A stretch of DNA of 64,000 bases from Marinoscillum sp. MHG1-6. Its GTDB lineage: Bacteria; Bacteroidota; Bacteroidia; Cytophagales; Cyclobacteriaceae. The stretch spans positions 62,001-126,000 of the forward strand of contig NZ_JAMZMI010000006.1 of NCBI RefSeq assembly GCF_024714475.1, given 5' to 3'. The position numbers and the translations under genes were made by a program. The notes beneath the pieces were generated by a model. The model was not told the origin of the DNA. It was given only the letters and a program-made list of their open reading frames with translations, and did not search any database. Below, piece after piece: positions 17,209-27,140 of this stretch (position 1 is its first letter; every line of letters starts with the position of its first letter).

Positions 17209-17580
17209 ATGGCAACAGTGAAATTAACTACTCAGAAATTTAAGGAAGATATCTTCGATTACACTACTGAGCAAGAATGGAAATATAAAGGGAGCAAACC
17301 AGCGATTATCGACTTTTATGCTGACTGGTGTGGGCCTTGTAAAATGGTCTCACCAATCCCGGAAGAGTTGTCGGATGAATATCAGGACCTGGTTGTTTAT
17401 AAAGTAGACACAGAGGTGGAACAGGAACTTGCTGTAGTTTTTCAAATCAGAAGTATCCCTAGCTTGCTTTTCATCCCACTGAACGAACAGCCTCTGATGC
17501 AGCCCGGAGCGCTACCCAAACATGTGTTAGAGCAAATCATTGATACTGAATTACTTAAACAAACAACCGATAAGATATAA
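17209..17580 (+). CDS. Thioredoxin
   Basis: A 123-residue cytoplasmic thioredoxin. The redox motif WCGPC has cysteines C41 and C44 after IIDFYAD, and the cis-proline sits in RSIPSLLFI. The N-terminus has an extra segment of about 20 residues (KFKEDIFDYTTEQEWKYKG) that many stand-alone thioredoxins lack but which is frequent in Bacteroidota. It should reduce disulfides in client proteins. Control by a Crp/Fnr-type factor is suggested by the operator at 17147-17160. Confidence 0.92.
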   Translation: MATVKLTTQKFKEDIFDYTTEQEWKYKGSKPAIIDFYADWCGPCKMVSPIPEELSDEYQDLVVYKVDTEVEQELAVVFQIRSIPSLLFIPLNEQPLMQPGALPKHVLEQIIDTELLKQTTDKI

Positions 17581-17592
17581 TTATGGGGTATC

Positions 17593-17627
17593 AGGGTGGG
17601 GTGGCTTTGTGCCCTTCACCCTTTTTT
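17593..17627 (+). terminator. Terminator after thioredoxin gene
   Basis: The stem AGGGTG / CACCCT has an inner GGG/CCC pairing and is followed by a T run at 17622-17627. Confidence 0.6.
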
Positions 17628-17639
17628 ACTCTTTTGAAA

Positions 17640-18296
17640 CTAGAAGCTGACGAACGTATTGATGTTGAGCTGGTCACGGCTTTTACCCCGAAGAAACTGG
17701 TTCATATAAGCCAGTTCTAAGCGGATAGCATCCGAAAATTTATACCCCAGTCCTCCATACAGTCTGTTCCGATCAAAAACCCCATTCCGATCATTCAGGA
17801 AAATCTCGTTATAAGCTGACAAATATATCGTTTTAGCCAAAAGCTCGCTATTGTTCAGAGGAACATTCAGCGAAAGAAAATAACGGTATCGCAATTTAAA
17901 ATCTCCTTCAATAAATCGCTGCTCAAACCGATAGCGATGTTGGACATTGACCCGATTAATTTTCTGAGTAGTTATGAACTGCTGAAAAATTCGGTGCTCA
18001 TCCACCTCATTCTTCTCAAGTTCCCCCGGCACATAATTCTGACTATGAATAAACCCGTAACCCAGGAGCAAATTATTATTCCCTTCAGTTAGGTTGTAAC
18101 CCACTCCTGTCCTTAAAAGCAATTGCTCGAGATCCCCAACTGCATTATAATTTCGATACTGGATCTCATGATGAAAATTGAAGCGATCACTGAGCTTCTT
18201 AGTACCGAAATAATTAATCCAGTTTCCAAAGCTGCTATCCTGGGCAAAACTCAGGAGCGGAGCCATCACCAACAACAGCCAAACCCATTTTTTCAT
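17640..18296 (-). CDS. DUF2490 family outer membrane beta-barrel protein
   Basis: A 218-residue protein with signal peptide (MKKWVWLLLVMAPLLSFAQ) and amphipathic beta strands ending in an aromatic residue (NTFVSF), typical of an outer membrane barrel. FGNWINYFGTKKLSDRFNFHHEIQYRNY and RYRFEQRFIEGDFKLRYRYFLSLNVPLN match the DUF2490 pattern. No biochemical role is established for the family. Confidence 0.8.
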   Translation of the reverse strand: MKKWVWLLLVMAPLLSFAQDSSFGNWINYFGTKKLSDRFNFHHEIQYRNYNAVGDLEQLLLRTGVGYNLTEGNNNLLLGYGFIHSQNYVPGELEKNEVDEHRIFQQFITTQKINRVNVQHRYRFEQRFIEGDFKLRYRYFLSLNVPLNNSELLAKTIYLSAYNEIFLNDRNGVFDRNRLYGGLGYKFSDAIRLELAYMNQFLRGKSRDQLNINTFVSF

Positions 18297-18519
18297 AATC
18301 GTGAAAATGATGTTTCTAAACTAACCGGAAAATAGTGAGGGTTGTTCAATCAGGTCGTCAGGGAAAATACTGAATAAATGGCTTGCAGGCCCTAAAGCCA
18401 CCATAAAAAATGAAACAGTACCTTATGATATCCTCATGCTACACTGAGGAAGGCTGTTTGTGCGCAGATCTCTAGGAATCAGCTTTACGGTCAGGAACTT
18501 AAAGAATCCTCAATATTAA

Positions 18520-19461
18520 CTAAAACAAAATAGCCAGCCCAAAACCGAGGCCCGTCGGAGTTTGTTGATTGATTTTATAAGTGGCAACCGTTCCTGTTAA
18601 TGTGGCACGCATCTGCACGGTAGAAGTACGACTCAAGATATAACCCACATATACATGGGTGGACAACCCTTGATCCTTGTCCTCTTCATAATCCGCACTT
18701 AGCACCTCAAAATCAACTTTGTGACTTCCATAGCCTAATCCACCACCCACGAAAGGAGATCTTTGCCGCGCCTGAAATGGAAAAATAGCCGCCAGGCTCA
18801 GATTATAGATATCTATATCTCCAAAAAACATGTCGGCATTAATATCCAGAATCATATCCCGCACATCATAGCTCAATTTGACGCCTATACCACTGGAGAA
18901 GTTCTCATCTACATTACGAAGCCTGGTACCCAGTCCTGCCACGGATACACCAAAAAAGCTATTGGCTTCCTTTTTGGAAAGCTCCAGCCGATCATAGCTT
19001 GTTACAGAATAGATATCCTCGTTGACCAGGGCCTTTTTCTTCGTACCCATACTGATTGCCAATGATTCCAATACCGGATCCAAATCATCAAGACTTGCGC
19101 CCTTCACAAAATCACTCCAAACCAAGCCTCCATCGCTTGTACGATATAGACTGACACTCACTATAAGGGTTTTCTGAAGACCATTGATCTCTCCGCTAAG
19201 AAAATAAGTGGCTCCTAATCTCTGAGCTTCCTGCTGCACCTCCTCCATGGAAGGCATGAAACTCTCAGGAGTAAAGTCCGCAGGCAGTATGACCTGATAT
19301 TTTCCGTGAGCATCGGAGTAGACCTTGAACAGCTTGGTCGCACTGTAGTTGTAGCCTTGATCCACATTAATCATCTCGAAACAAGAGAAATAGACCTTGT
19401 CCTGGGCAAAGGCCAGATTTAGGCTGAAGACAAGAGCTAATAGGGGTAAAAAGTTTTTCAT
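18520..19461 (-). CDS. Outer membrane beta-barrel protein with TolB-like N-terminal domain
   Basis: The protein has 313 residues from the ATG at 19461; an in-frame ATG five codons upstream at 19476 is less likely because it precedes the signal peptide MKNFLPLLALVFSLNLAFAQ. Residues of about 20-150 look like a TolB/CsgG-type alpha-beta domain (EEVQQEAQRLGATYFLSGEINGLQKTLIVSVSLYRTSDGGLVWSD). The remainder is a beta barrel (LGTRLRNVDENFSSGIGVKLSYDV ... PFVGGGLGYGSH ... TGLGFGLAILF). Named family not recognised; role in the envelope is inferred. Confidence 0.65.
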   Translation of the reverse strand: MKNFLPLLALVFSLNLAFAQDKVYFSCFEMINVDQGYNYSATKLFKVYSDAHGKYQVILPADFTPESFMPSMEEVQQEAQRLGATYFLSGEINGLQKTLIVSVSLYRTSDGGLVWSDFVKGASLDDLDPVLESLAISMGTKKKALVNEDIYSVTSYDRLELSKKEANSFFGVSVAGLGTRLRNVDENFSSGIGVKLSYDVRDMILDINADMFFGDIDIYNLSLAAIFPFQARQRSPFVGGGLGYGSHKVDFEVLSADYEEDKDQGLSTHVYVGYILSRTSTVQMRATLTGTVATYKINQQTPTGLGFGLAILF

Positions 19462-19541
19462 GGGTCTCACGATCATTTTTCTATCGACCCTATTTAGAAC
19501 ACAATAGTTGGGATTGAGAATATCATTTGATGGTTGAAAAA

Positions 19542-19832
19542 TCAGAACATCACGTCCCGGATCGCCTCGGTTTTATCAAACATCTTCCTCGCAAAAGGGC
19601 ATTGAGGTACAATTTTAAGCCCCTTATTTCTGGCAAATTCTACCGAGGCGAGGACCAGTTGCTTTCCAATTCCCTTTCCGGAAAAATCAGCGTTTACCTC
19701 CGTATGCTCAATAACAAATGTTGAATCATCAATCCAGGAGTAAACCATCAGACCCGCTTTCAGATCATCTGAAAAGGCCTTAAAGAAGCCTCTACGATCC
19801 TTTTCAATTTGTTCGATTTTGATGTCGGACAT
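19542..19832 (-). CDS. GNAT-family N-acetyltransferase (YjdJ-type)
   Basis: A 96-residue minimal GNAT domain from the ATG at 19832 (an upstream ATG at 19859 would add nine residues unlike the family). EHTEVNADFSGKGIGKQLVLASVEFARNKGLKIVPQCPFARKMF contains the acetyl-CoA pyrophosphate loop (GKGIGKQL) and the conserved PxCPFxxxxF tail of the small YjdJ/COG2388 group. The acceptor is unknown. It lies 49 bases downstream of ettA on the same strand. Confidence 0.85.
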   Translation of the reverse strand: MSDIKIEQIEKDRRGFFKAFSDDLKAGLMVYSWIDDSTFVIEHTEVNADFSGKGIGKQLVLASVEFARNKGLKIVPQCPFARKMFDKTEAIRDVMF

Positions 19833-19881
19833 TGCGGAAAAATTTGAGCCCAACAGCATTTGAATCCGTCAGGTTCATTCA

Positions 19882-21564
19882 TTATTTCATCAGCTTCTTA
19901 TACTTGACCCTGGTAGGTTCTTTGTCGCCCAATCGTTTCTTTCGATTCTCTTCGTAATCGGTATAGTTACCCTCAAACCAATAAACCTGAGAGTCCCCTT
20001 CATAAGCCAGAATATGAGTGGCTATCCTATCCAGGAACCATCTGTCGTGGCTAATTACCACTGCACAGCCTGCAAAGCTTTCCAGGGCTTCTTCCAACGC
20101 TCGCAAAGTATTCACATCCAAATCATTGGTAGGCTCATCGAGAAGGATCAAATTAGCTCCTTGCTTCAGCGTAATCGCCAGGTGGGCCCGGTTTCGCTCT
20201 CCACCGGACAGAACCCCGACTTTTTTTTCCTGATCCGATCCTGAGAAATTGAATCTGCTTACATAAGCACGTGCATTCATTTCCTTTCCTCCCAATTGAA
20301 TCAGCTCGTTACCTCCTGAAATTGCTTTAAACACAGAGTCATCCGGTTTTAGGTCATCATGCTCCTGATCTACATAAGCCATTTGCACGGTATCACCCAC
20401 TTCGAATGTTCCCGCATCCGGTTGCTCTTTACCGGTAATCAGGTTGAACAGGGTCGTTTTTCCCGCACCATTTGGTCCGACAACACCTACAATTCCTCCC
20501 TGTGGCAGGCTAAAAGTCAGATTTTCAAACAACACCTTATCTCCATAAGATTTAGAAACGCCATTCGCCTCTATCACTTTTGCTCCTAATCTTGGTCCCG
20601 GTGGAATATAGAGCTCAAGCTGTGCTTCTTTTTCCTTTCCTTCCTGACCTAATAGTTTGTCATAAGCTCCCAATCTGGCCTTGGATTTTGCCTGACGTCC
20701 CTTCGGAGACATGCGCACCCATTCGAGCTCCCTCTCAAGTGTTTTCTGTCTTTTAGATTCGGTCTTTTCTTCTTGCGCCAGTCGTTTTTGCTTTTGGTCC
20801 AACCAGCTGGAATAATTTCCTTTCCATGGAATACCTTCCCCTCTATCCAATTCAAGGATCCAACCGGCTACATTGTCGAGGAAATAACGGTCGTGAGTTA
20901 CAGCGATCACAGTCCCTTCATATTGTTGCAAGTGTTGCTCCAACCAATGCACCGACTCGGCATCCAGGTGATTCGTCGGCTCATCCAGTAATAGCACATC
21001 CGGCTTTTGCAATAACAGCCTGCACAGGGCTACACGACGCTTTTCCCCACCAGACAGATTCTTGATGATAGCATCTTCCGGGGGTGTACGCAGGGCATCC
21101 ATTGCTCTTTCGAGCTTGTTGTCCAGCTCCCAGGCTCCGGCATGATCCAGTTTTTCCTGCACCTCTCCCTGTCGCTCGATAAGGGCGTTCATTTTATCCG
21201 GATCCTCAAGAATTTCCGGTTCAGAAAACTTCAAATTGATCTCATCATACTCCTGAAGTAGCGCTGTAATCTCAGAAACAGCCTCACTAATTACTTCTTT
21301 GACCGTTTTATCCTGATCTAATTGAGGCTCTTGCTCCAACAATCCAACACTAAATCCCGGGGAAAACACCACTTCACCCTGGAAATCCTGGTCTATACCT
21401 GCGATGATTCTGAGTAGCGAAGACTTCCCGGATCCGTTCAAACCCAGCACGCCAATCTTGGCTCCATAAAAAAAGGATAGGTAAATGTTCTTTAAAACTT
21501 GTTTCTTTGGGGGGTAGATTTTGTTCACCCCAGCCATAGAGAATATGATTTTTTCGTCTGACAT
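19882..21564 (-). CDS. ettA: Energy-dependent translational throttle protein EttA (ABC-F ATPase)
   Basis: A 560-residue soluble ABC-F protein with two nucleotide-binding domains and no membrane segments. The first Walker A is GLNGSGKS (41-48) and the second is GPNGAGKTT. Signatures [32 protein letters not shown] and [32 protein letters not shown] are intact. The linker ([20 protein letters not shown]) and arm ([22 protein letters not shown]) match EttA, which binds the ribosomal E site and gates the first elongation steps according to energy state. The gene is divergent from the DUF349 gene. Confidence 0.93.
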   Translation of the reverse strand: MSDEKIIFSMAGVNKIYPPKKQVLKNIYLSFFYGAKIGVLGLNGSGKSSLLRIIAGIDQDFQGEVVFSPGFSVGLLEQEPQLDQDKTVKEVISEAVSEITALLQEYDEINLKFSEPEILEDPDKMNALIERQGEVQEKLDHAGAWELDNKLERAMDALRTPPEDAIIKNLSGGEKRRVALCRLLLQKPDVLLLDEPTNHLDAESVHWLEQHLQQYEGTVIAVTHDRYFLDNVAGWILELDRGEGIPWKGNYSSWLDQKQKRLAQEEKTESKRQKTLERELEWVRMSPKGRQAKSKARLGAYDKLLGQEGKEKEAQLELYIPPGPRLGAKVIEANGVSKSYGDKVLFENLTFSLPQGGIVGVVGPNGAGKTTLFNLITGKEQPDAGTFEVGDTVQMAYVDQEHDDLKPDDSVFKAISGGNELIQLGGKEMNARAYVSRFNFSGSDQEKKVGVLSGGERNRAHLAITLKQGANLILLDEPTNDLDVNTLRALEEALESFAGCAVVISHDRWFLDRIATHILAYEGDSQVYWFEGNYTDYEENRKKRLGDKEPTRVKYKKLMK

Positions 21565-21646
21565 CTTTGAGATTGTTCAAAATGATTTCGAATTTACAGC
21601 TAATCTTCCTCAGCAGTAAATATTCACCAATAATCAATAAAAAATA

Positions 21647-22861
21647 GTGGCAGCCACAGAAACGGCATACGGATACGTAAAAGACGGCAAGGTTTTCCTT
21701 AAATCGTGGGGAGACTCGCAAGAAAGAGAAATCGGAGAAGTGAAGGATGAAAACCCTGAGGCTTCACTCCAATATTTTGAAGAGCGTTTTGAAGACCTTG
21801 TTACCAAAGTTCAGGAACTAGAAGCCCTCATTACCGAATCCACCAACAAAGGTTCCTTTCTCATGAAGCTCCTTCATATGAAGGAAGTACTCGGAACGCA
21901 TGACGGCTTAGGTGATTATCAGCTGTTACTGGATCGATTGACAGCGCAGGAATCCCTGATCAATGATATTATCGCTAAAAATCGCGAGAAAAATACAGAG
22001 ATTAAAAAGGCCCTGATCGAAGAAGTGAAGGTTGCTGTAGAAAAGATCAACTGGAAGGAAGCCACAGTAGAAATCCATGATATCAAAACACGCTGGATCA
22101 AAACCGGAAATGCCGTAGAAGAAGAGAATGAGCAATTGGAAGAGGCGTTTTGGTCAGTAGTGCAGGCCTTTTTTGAAAAGAAAAAGGCTTTTTATGAGGA
22201 TAAGCGCCGATTGATGGACAAGGCAAAAGAGTCCTATGCTGCATTGGTGGAAGAAGCGAAAAAGATCAATAACCTTCACGGTAAGGAAAGGTTCCAAAAA
22301 GTAAAACAACTAAAAGATGAGTGGGCCGCTCTTGGCAATATTCCGAAGGAGGAGTACAGCCCATTGATTGACGAGTTCAATAAGCTCCTGAAACCCGGGG
22401 TCAAACATGGTAAAAAACCAGTAATGGACATCCAGCCCATTCAAAAGTCTATCAATCAAATGATTGAGGGAGAGATTCCTATAGATGGAAAAGCCCTGGA
22501 TCAATTCAAAGGGGCCTTAAGAGGCTACAACCCGGTGGATCACAAATCAAGAAGTGATAAAAGGGAACTTTTTGCTAAGATGCAGCTACTTAAGGAAAGG
22601 ACTTTTATACAGGGCCTGGCCAGAAAGAAAAGGAGTAACTACAGCGAACTTTCTGAAAAAGAGCAGGCAGATATACAAATCAAATTACTTGAAGATCTGC
22701 TTCGAAGGGACAAAGAAGACCTCAAACAGTATTCAGAAAATGCTGAAAAATTTGCTACGGCTTCCGGTCAAATTAGCCCATTGGTTGAAAAACAACTCCA
22801 TCAGCAAAAATCTAAAGTTGCGGTTAAAGAGCAGTTACTGGCCCTTTTGAAAAAAAGTTGA
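21647..22861 (+). CDS. DUF349 domain protein with GTG start
   Basis: A 404-residue, highly charged, helical coiled-coil protein with DUF349-type three-helix repeats (MKEVLGTHDGLGDYQLLLDRL; WKEATVEIHDIKTRWIKTGN; KERFQKVKQLKDEWAALGNIPKEEYSPLIDEFNKLL). A stop codon in frame at 21638 leaves the GTG at 21647 as the only usable start. Function unknown; the family is widespread in Bacteroidota. The 3' end overlaps a strong AT-rich hairpin (22844-22877) that may act as a weak terminator. Confidence 0.8.
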   Translation: MAATETAYGYVKDGKVFLKSWGDSQEREIGEVKDENPEASLQYFEERFEDLVTKVQELEALITESTNKGSFLMKLLHMKEVLGTHDGLGDYQLLLDRLTAQESLINDIIAKNREKNTEIKKALIEEVKVAVEKINWKEATVEIHDIKTRWIKTGNAVEEENEQLEEAFWSVVQAFFEKKKAFYEDKRRLMDKAKESYAALVEEAKKINNLHGKERFQKVKQLKDEWAALGNIPKEEYSPLIDEFNKLLKPGVKHGKKPVMDIQPIQKSINQMIEGEIPIDGKALDQFKGALRGYNPVDHKSRSDKRELFAKMQLLKERTFIQGLARKKRSNYSELSEKEQADIQIKLLEDLLRRDKEDLKQYSENAEKFATASGQISPLVEKQLHQQKSKVAVKEQLLALLKKS

Positions 22862-22938
22862 GACTTTTTTCAAAAAGCTTGGAACAAAATGCCCGTCTTT
22901 CGCGATTATGGATTATATTTTTTAAAACGAAACAAAAG

Positions 22939-22968
22939 TTTGATTTCTCAGTAATAAAACTATTTTTG
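22939..22968 (+). promoter_or_regulatory. Promoter of DUF2795 gene
   Basis: TTTG (22939-22942), an 18-base spacer and TATTTTTG (22961-22968) form a textbook Bacteroidota promoter, with the start codon 26 bases further on. Confidence 0.7.
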
Positions 22969-22994
22969 CACGAAATTTTTAAAGCCAACGAATT

Positions 22995-23216
22995 ATGTAC
23001 TGGACACTAGAACTCGCTTCTTATTTGGAAGACGCACCATGGCCGGCTTCAAAAGACGAATTGATCGATTACTCAATAAGATCAGGTGCTCCTCTTGAAG
23101 TTGTAGAAAATCTACAGGAACTGGAAGACGATGGCAATCCTTATGAAAGCATAGAAGAAATCTGGCCGGATTACCCCACTAAGGAGGACTTCTTCTTTAA
23201 TGAGGATGAGTACTAA
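22995..23216 (+). CDS. DUF2795 domain protein
   Basis: A 73-residue acidic protein (MYWTLELASYLEDAPWPASKDELIDYSIRSGAPLEVVENLQELEDDGNPYESIEEIWPDYP) with the DUF2795 pattern of a conserved WP motif followed by helices. It is highly conserved in Bacteroidota but uncharacterised. It has its own strong promoter and a terminator at 23248-23278, so it is an independent, probably well-expressed small gene. Confidence 0.85.
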   Translation: MYWTLELASYLEDAPWPASKDELIDYSIRSGAPLEVVENLQELEDDGNPYESIEEIWPDYPTKEDFFFNEDEY

Positions 23217-23247
23217 GCTTTAATTCTAAAGATATTTCATGGAAAAG

Positions 23248-23278
23248 CCCCCAGCTAATGATTAGCTTGGGGTTTTTT
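23248..23278 (+). terminator. Terminator between DUF2795 gene and ispD
   Basis: The stem CCCC-GCTAA / TTAGC-GGGG is followed by TTTTTT. It overlaps the last codons and stop of the convergent ispD gene. Confidence 0.85.
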
Positions 23279-23944
23279 CGTTTCGAGGAATAATGCAGCC
23301 ACCTGCAAATCTTCCTGGGTAGTTATCTTGATGTTTCTGTAGTCGCCATCAACCAGGGTCACCTGCTCACCCAGCACGTGCTCATAGACCGTAGCATCGT
23401 CTGTGTATATCTCCTTCTCCTCTCCCTGAAATGCTTCTTTGATCTTATCTACCTGGAAGGTTTGTGGCGTTTGGACGATCCTGAACAGGCTGCGGTCCAT
23501 GGCATGAGAATATTCTTTATCAGCCTTTCGAATCGAGTCTTTGAGAGCAGTCGTCACGATCCCTGAACCATACCTTTCTGCAGCCTCGAAGGATTTCTGA
23601 ATAACTTCCTGAGTAACACAAGGACGAACAGCATCATGAATGGCTACCAATCCTTCCTTCACCAGCTCTAGCCCATTCTTTACCGATTGATACCTTGTCT
23701 CGCCTCCTTTTGCCGTCTGAACCTTGACATCTGGCAGATAGCTCGACTTCAGCAACATCCATGAATCGAAATGATTAGCCGGAAGTACCAGCACCAGGGA
23801 AATGTCAGGATCGTAAGCAAGAAATGCCTGTATGGTGTGGACCACAACAGGCACTTCGTGTATTTCCAAAAACTGTTTTGGAGTGGCTAAATTCATCCGT
23901 GTTCCGGATCCACCTGCTACGATGATGGCGTTGTTTCGGGACAC
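23255..23944 (-). CDS. ispD: 2-C-methyl-D-erythritol 4-phosphate cytidylyltransferase
   Basis: A 229-residue MEP-pathway enzyme that transfers CMP to MEP for isoprenoid synthesis. NNAIIVAGGSGTRMNLATPKQFLEI is the CTP-binding loop with the conserved arginine and lysine. AIHDAVRPCVTQEVI, ALKDSIRK and VQTPQTFQVDKIKEAF complete the active site, and DDATVYEHVLGEQVTLVDGDYRNIKITTQEDL is the family end. The start is GTG at 23944. It follows queA after 12 bases on the minus strand, so the pair is an operon. Confidence 0.94.
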   Translation of the reverse strand: MSRNNAIIVAGGSGTRMNLATPKQFLEIHEVPVVVHTIQAFLAYDPDISLVLVLPANHFDSWMLLKSSYLPDVKVQTAKGGETRYQSVKNGLELVKEGLVAIHDAVRPCVTQEVIQKSFEAAERYGSGIVTTALKDSIRKADKEYSHAMDRSLFRIVQTPQTFQVDKIKEAFQGEEKEIYTDDATVYEHVLGEQVTLVDGDYRNIKITTQEDLQVAALFLETKKPQANH

Positions 23945-23956
23945 GATTACAATGTT

Positions 23957-25003
23957 TTAGATGATCAACATCGCATCTCCATAAGTGAAGAAACGATATT
24001 TTTCTTTGATTGCAGTTTGGTACGCCTCCATGACTAGATCGTAACCACCAAATGCTGACGCCATCATTAACAGAGTCGACTCAGGCAAGTGGAAGTTGGT
24101 TATCAATGCATCACATATTTTGAACTCATATGGAGGGAAAATGAACTTATCAGTCCATCCTTCATTAGCCTTCAATCGGCCCAATGCAGATACCGATGAC
24201 TCCAACGTTCGCATTACTGTTGTACCTACAGCACAAACTTTTTTCTTATCATCAAGCGCTTTGTTCACGCGATCAGCAGTATGCTCAGTTACAAAATAGT
24301 TCTCAGAATCCATTTTGTGCTTAGTCAGATCTTCCACATCTACCGGTCGAAATGTTCCAAGTCCAACATGAAGTGTAATTGGCTCAATATCAACCCCTAC
24401 AATCTCAAGTCTTTTCATCACCTGCTTGGTGAAGTGCAGTCCTGCAGTCGGCGCTGCCACTGCTCCTACATTCTTAGCATAGATTGTTTGAAAACGCTCA
24501 CGATCCTCAGGAACCGTTTTTCTTTCAATATTTTTAGGGAGAGGGGTCTCTCCCAGTCTATCAATCATTTTATAGAAGTCCGACTCGTCGCCATCATAAA
24601 GGAAACGAATGGTTCTACCTCTAGAGGTAGTATTGTCAATGACCTCAGCCACTAATTCTCCATCACCAAAATAAAGCTTGTTTCCAACCCTGATCTTTCT
24701 CGCAGGATCCACCAATACGTCCCAAAGCTTCATCTCTTTGTTCAACTCCCGTAGAAGAAAAACCTCAATCTTCGCCCCGGTCTTTTCCTTATTCCCATAT
24801 AGTCTGGCAGGAAAAACCTTCGTATCATTGATGACCATAACATCCTCATCATCAAAGTAATCCACGATATCTTTGAATACTTTATGCTCGATCTCTCCGG
24901 TATCCTTGTGGATCACCATCAACCTGGATTCGTCGCGATTTTCTGTTGGATGTAAAGCAATGTGACTACTAGGTAAGTCAAATTTAAATGCAGATAATTT
25001 CAT
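23957..25003 (-). CDS. queA: S-adenosylmethionine:tRNA ribosyltransferase-isomerase
   Basis: A 348-residue enzyme making epoxyqueuosine at the wobble base of tRNAs with GUN anticodons, using the ribosyl part of SAM. Recognisable parts are the start [74 protein letters not shown] and the C-terminal [21 protein letters not shown]. Upstream lies a long 348-base divergent intergenic region; no preQ1 riboswitch was recognised in it. Confidence 0.94.
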   Translation of the reverse strand: MKLSAFKFDLPSSHIALHPTENRDESRLMVIHKDTGEIEHKVFKDIVDYFDDEDVMVINDTKVFPARLYGNKEKTGAKIEVFLLRELNKEMKLWDVLVDPARKIRVGNKLYFGDGELVAEVIDNTTSRGRTIRFLYDGDESDFYKMIDRLGETPLPKNIERKTVPEDRERFQTIYAKNVGAVAAPTAGLHFTKQVMKRLEIVGVDIEPITLHVGLGTFRPVDVEDLTKHKMDSENYFVTEHTADRVNKALDDKKKVCAVGTTVMRTLESSVSALGRLKANEGWTDKFIFPPYEFKICDALITNFHLPESTLLMMASAFGGYDLVMEAYQTAIKEKYRFFTYGDAMLII

Positions 25004-25351
25004 TCTATAGTTGCTTTTTTATGGCCATTTGAAGCGTCAGCGCACATTCATCGACCCACAAATGTGTGTCGAATTTGAAATGCGGTTTACTTCACAGGGA
25101 GTCTTTTAACCTGAAGGTCTTTGTTTAAACAAGAGCGCAAAATTAGCGAATAGTTTTGTTTTCTTAGACAAAATCAGCATTAACCTCACTTGACTAGAAA
25201 ATCTCCCTAAGATAACCGCGAACATGCTATTAATACAAATTATTGTTAGATTGATTAAACACAATATTTAATAATTAAAATGACCTATAGGGGTATGTCC
25301 GACAAGGACCATTTTCATTAAATTGATTTACTTAACCAACTGTGTAAAGTC
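25004..25351. other. Divergent intergenic region queA / EF-hand gene
   Basis: No gene was supported. A minus-strand TAATTTTG (25138-25145) matches the -7 consensus and could serve queA with a leader of about 130 bases. The right half is AT-rich and should contain the promoter of the EF-hand gene, but no convincing box was found. Confidence 0.35.
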
Positions 25352-25912
25352 ATGCTTTCAGAATTTCAGTCAACCAAATTCAAGCATTTATTCAACTTGC
25401 TGGATATTAATGATAATGGAATCATTCAGAAGAATGATTTCACGCTCCTGGCAGAACGTGTAGCCCCTTTTGTCAATGGTAAAATAGACAGCAAGGCTTA
25501 TAATCAGTTGGTGTACAGAGGCATGACCTTTTACAATCGACTAATCAAGAGCCTCGAGCCCTCAGATCCAAGTCGAATCGGAATGCACGAATGGGTGAAA
25601 TACATTGACAAGGAAATTATTGAATCAGGAGATCAGGACAACCTGGCCGAGCTGACACAACTACTCCTGGGCTTTATTTTTGGCCTTTTTGACGAAAACC
25701 ATGATGGCTTCCTCTCTCTTGAAGAATATCAGGAGATTTTCCAGGTACTGAGCATCGACGACTCAAAGGCCAGTCTCCTTTACGAAAAATTGGATAGTAA
25801 CTCAGACGATCGGCTCTCACGGTACGAACTCGTTCTGGCTGTTGAGGGCTTTCTTACCTCCGATGATCCCTCCGAGCTGGGAAACTGGATTTTTGGAGAT
25901 TATCAAAGCTGA
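25352..25912 (+). CDS. EF-hand calcium-binding protein
   Basis: A 186-residue soluble protein with three readable EF-hand loops: D18-D29 (DINDNGIIQKND), D114-E125 (DENHDGFLSLEE) and D148-E159 (DSNSDDRLSRYE). A degenerate fourth may lie near residue 70-80. The arrangement resembles calerythrin- or sarcoplasmic-type bacterial calcium proteins, which act as Ca2+ buffers or sensors. No signal peptide, so cytoplasmic. Its stop codon is one base from the end of the convergent recA gene. Confidence 0.85.
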   Translation: MLSEFQSTKFKHLFNLLDINDNGIIQKNDFTLLAERVAPFVNGKIDSKAYNQLVYRGMTFYNRLIKSLEPSDPSRIGMHEWVKYIDKEIIESGDQDNLAELTQLLLGFIFGLFDENHDGFLSLEEYQEIFQVLSIDDSKASLLYEKLDSNSDDRLSRYELVLAVEGFLTSDDPSELGNWIFGDYQS

Positions 25913-25913
25913 A

Positions 25914-26936
25914 TTAAGCCTCTTCCTTTTCGGGAACCACCGCGCCACTGATCTTTTCTTTGATCTTCACTTCGAGTTCTTCCATTAATTCAGGATTATC
26001 CTCTATAAGCTGCTTCACGGAGTCTCTTCCCTGCCCTAGTTTATTGTCATTGTAGGAGAACCATGAACCTGATTTCTGGATAACATTAAGCTCTACCCCG
26101 ATATCAATGATTTCTCCGGCCTTACTGATTCCCCTTCCATACATGATATCAAACTCTACCACTTTGAATGGAGGCGCTACTTTATTCTTCACGACTTTCA
26201 CACGGGTACGGTTTCCCAGTATGTTATCCGCACTTTCCTTGATTTGGCCGATTCTTCTGATATCCAACCTCACAGAAGCGTAGAACTTCAAAGCATTACC
26301 TCCCGTGGTTGTTTCAGGGTTTCCGAACATCACTCCAATTTTTTCTCTCAACTGGTTGATGAAAATACAAGAGCAACCGGTTTTATTGATGGCACCCGTT
26401 AATTTCCTCAAGGCCTGAGACATCAATCGGGCCTGAAGCCCCATTTTACTGTCTCCCATCTCGCCTTCAAGCTCTCCTCTTGGCACCAAAGCCGCCACGG
26501 AATCAATCACAATGATATCAATCGCTCCGGATCTAATTAGATGCTCCGCAATCTCCAGCGCCTGCTCTCCATTATCCGGCTGAGAGATTAACAAGTTCTC
26601 CGTATCGATCCCCAGTTTTTCAGCATAAGTCTTATCAAAAGCGTGCTCCGCATCGATGATCGCTGCAAGTCCTCCCTTTTTCTGCGCTTCAGCAATGCAA
26701 TGCATCGCCAATGTCGTCTTACCGGATGATTCCGGGCCATAAACCTCAATGATTCTACCTCTGGGTATACCCCCAACTCCCAAAGCCATGTCCAGACTCA
26801 AAGAACCTGTTGAGATCACGGGCACATCAAGCACCTTGTTATCACTCAGTTTCATGATGGTTCCCTTTCCATAGGTCTTTTCCAGTTTATCTATGGTAAG
26901 TTGCAGCGCTTTAAATTTTTCAGAATTATCAGCCAT
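25914..26936 (-). CDS. recA: Recombinase RecA
   Basis: A 340-residue strand-exchange and SOS-coprotease protein. Walker A is GPESSGKTT (67-75), Walker B is [14 protein letters not shown], the L2 loop region contains [37 protein letters not shown], and the acidic C-terminus is VPEKEEA. Length is normal and no intein is present. A minus-strand TAATTTTG box lies at 26982-26989. No SOS box of a known Bacteroidota type was recognised. Confidence 0.97.
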   Translation of the reverse strand: MADNSEKFKALQLTIDKLEKTYGKGTIMKLSDNKVLDVPVISTGSLSLDMALGVGGIPRGRIIEVYGPESSGKTTLAMHCIAEAQKKGGLAAIIDAEHAFDKTYAEKLGIDTENLLISQPDNGEQALEIAEHLIRSGAIDIIVIDSVAALVPRGELEGEMGDSKMGLQARLMSQALRKLTGAINKTGCSCIFINQLREKIGVMFGNPETTTGGNALKFYASVRLDIRRIGQIKESADNILGNRTRVKVVKNKVAPPFKVVEFDIMYGRGISKAGEIIDIGVELNVIQKSGSWFSYNDNKLGQGRDSVKQLIEDNPELMEELEVKIKEKISGAVVPEKEEA

Positions 26937-26981
26937 AAGAGGTTTCCTTTCGAGCGTTTATTTTGGTTGATTCAATGCCAA

Positions 26982-26989
26982 CAAAATTA
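26982..26989 (-). promoter_or_regulatory. Putative -7 box of recA
   Basis: Minus-strand TAATTTTG matches TAnnTTTG exactly, about 46 bases upstream of the recA start codon. The -33 element is weak. Confidence 0.45.
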
Positions 26990-27140
26990 AGCTTATCTAT
27001 CTATAATAAAAGGTAAAAGCTAAAATTTTTAGCAAATTAATTAAAAGACTAATATTATTATCATTCAAATATGCTTATCATGCAATCCAAATTCATCATC
27101 TCCGTTACCGCATTGACCGGCTTTGAGTAATTTGCCCACC

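Noticed and set aside
25004-25351. preQ1 riboswitch upstream of queA
   Set aside because: No preQ1 aptamer pattern could be read, and the enzyme acts late in queuosine synthesis, so presence would be unusual.
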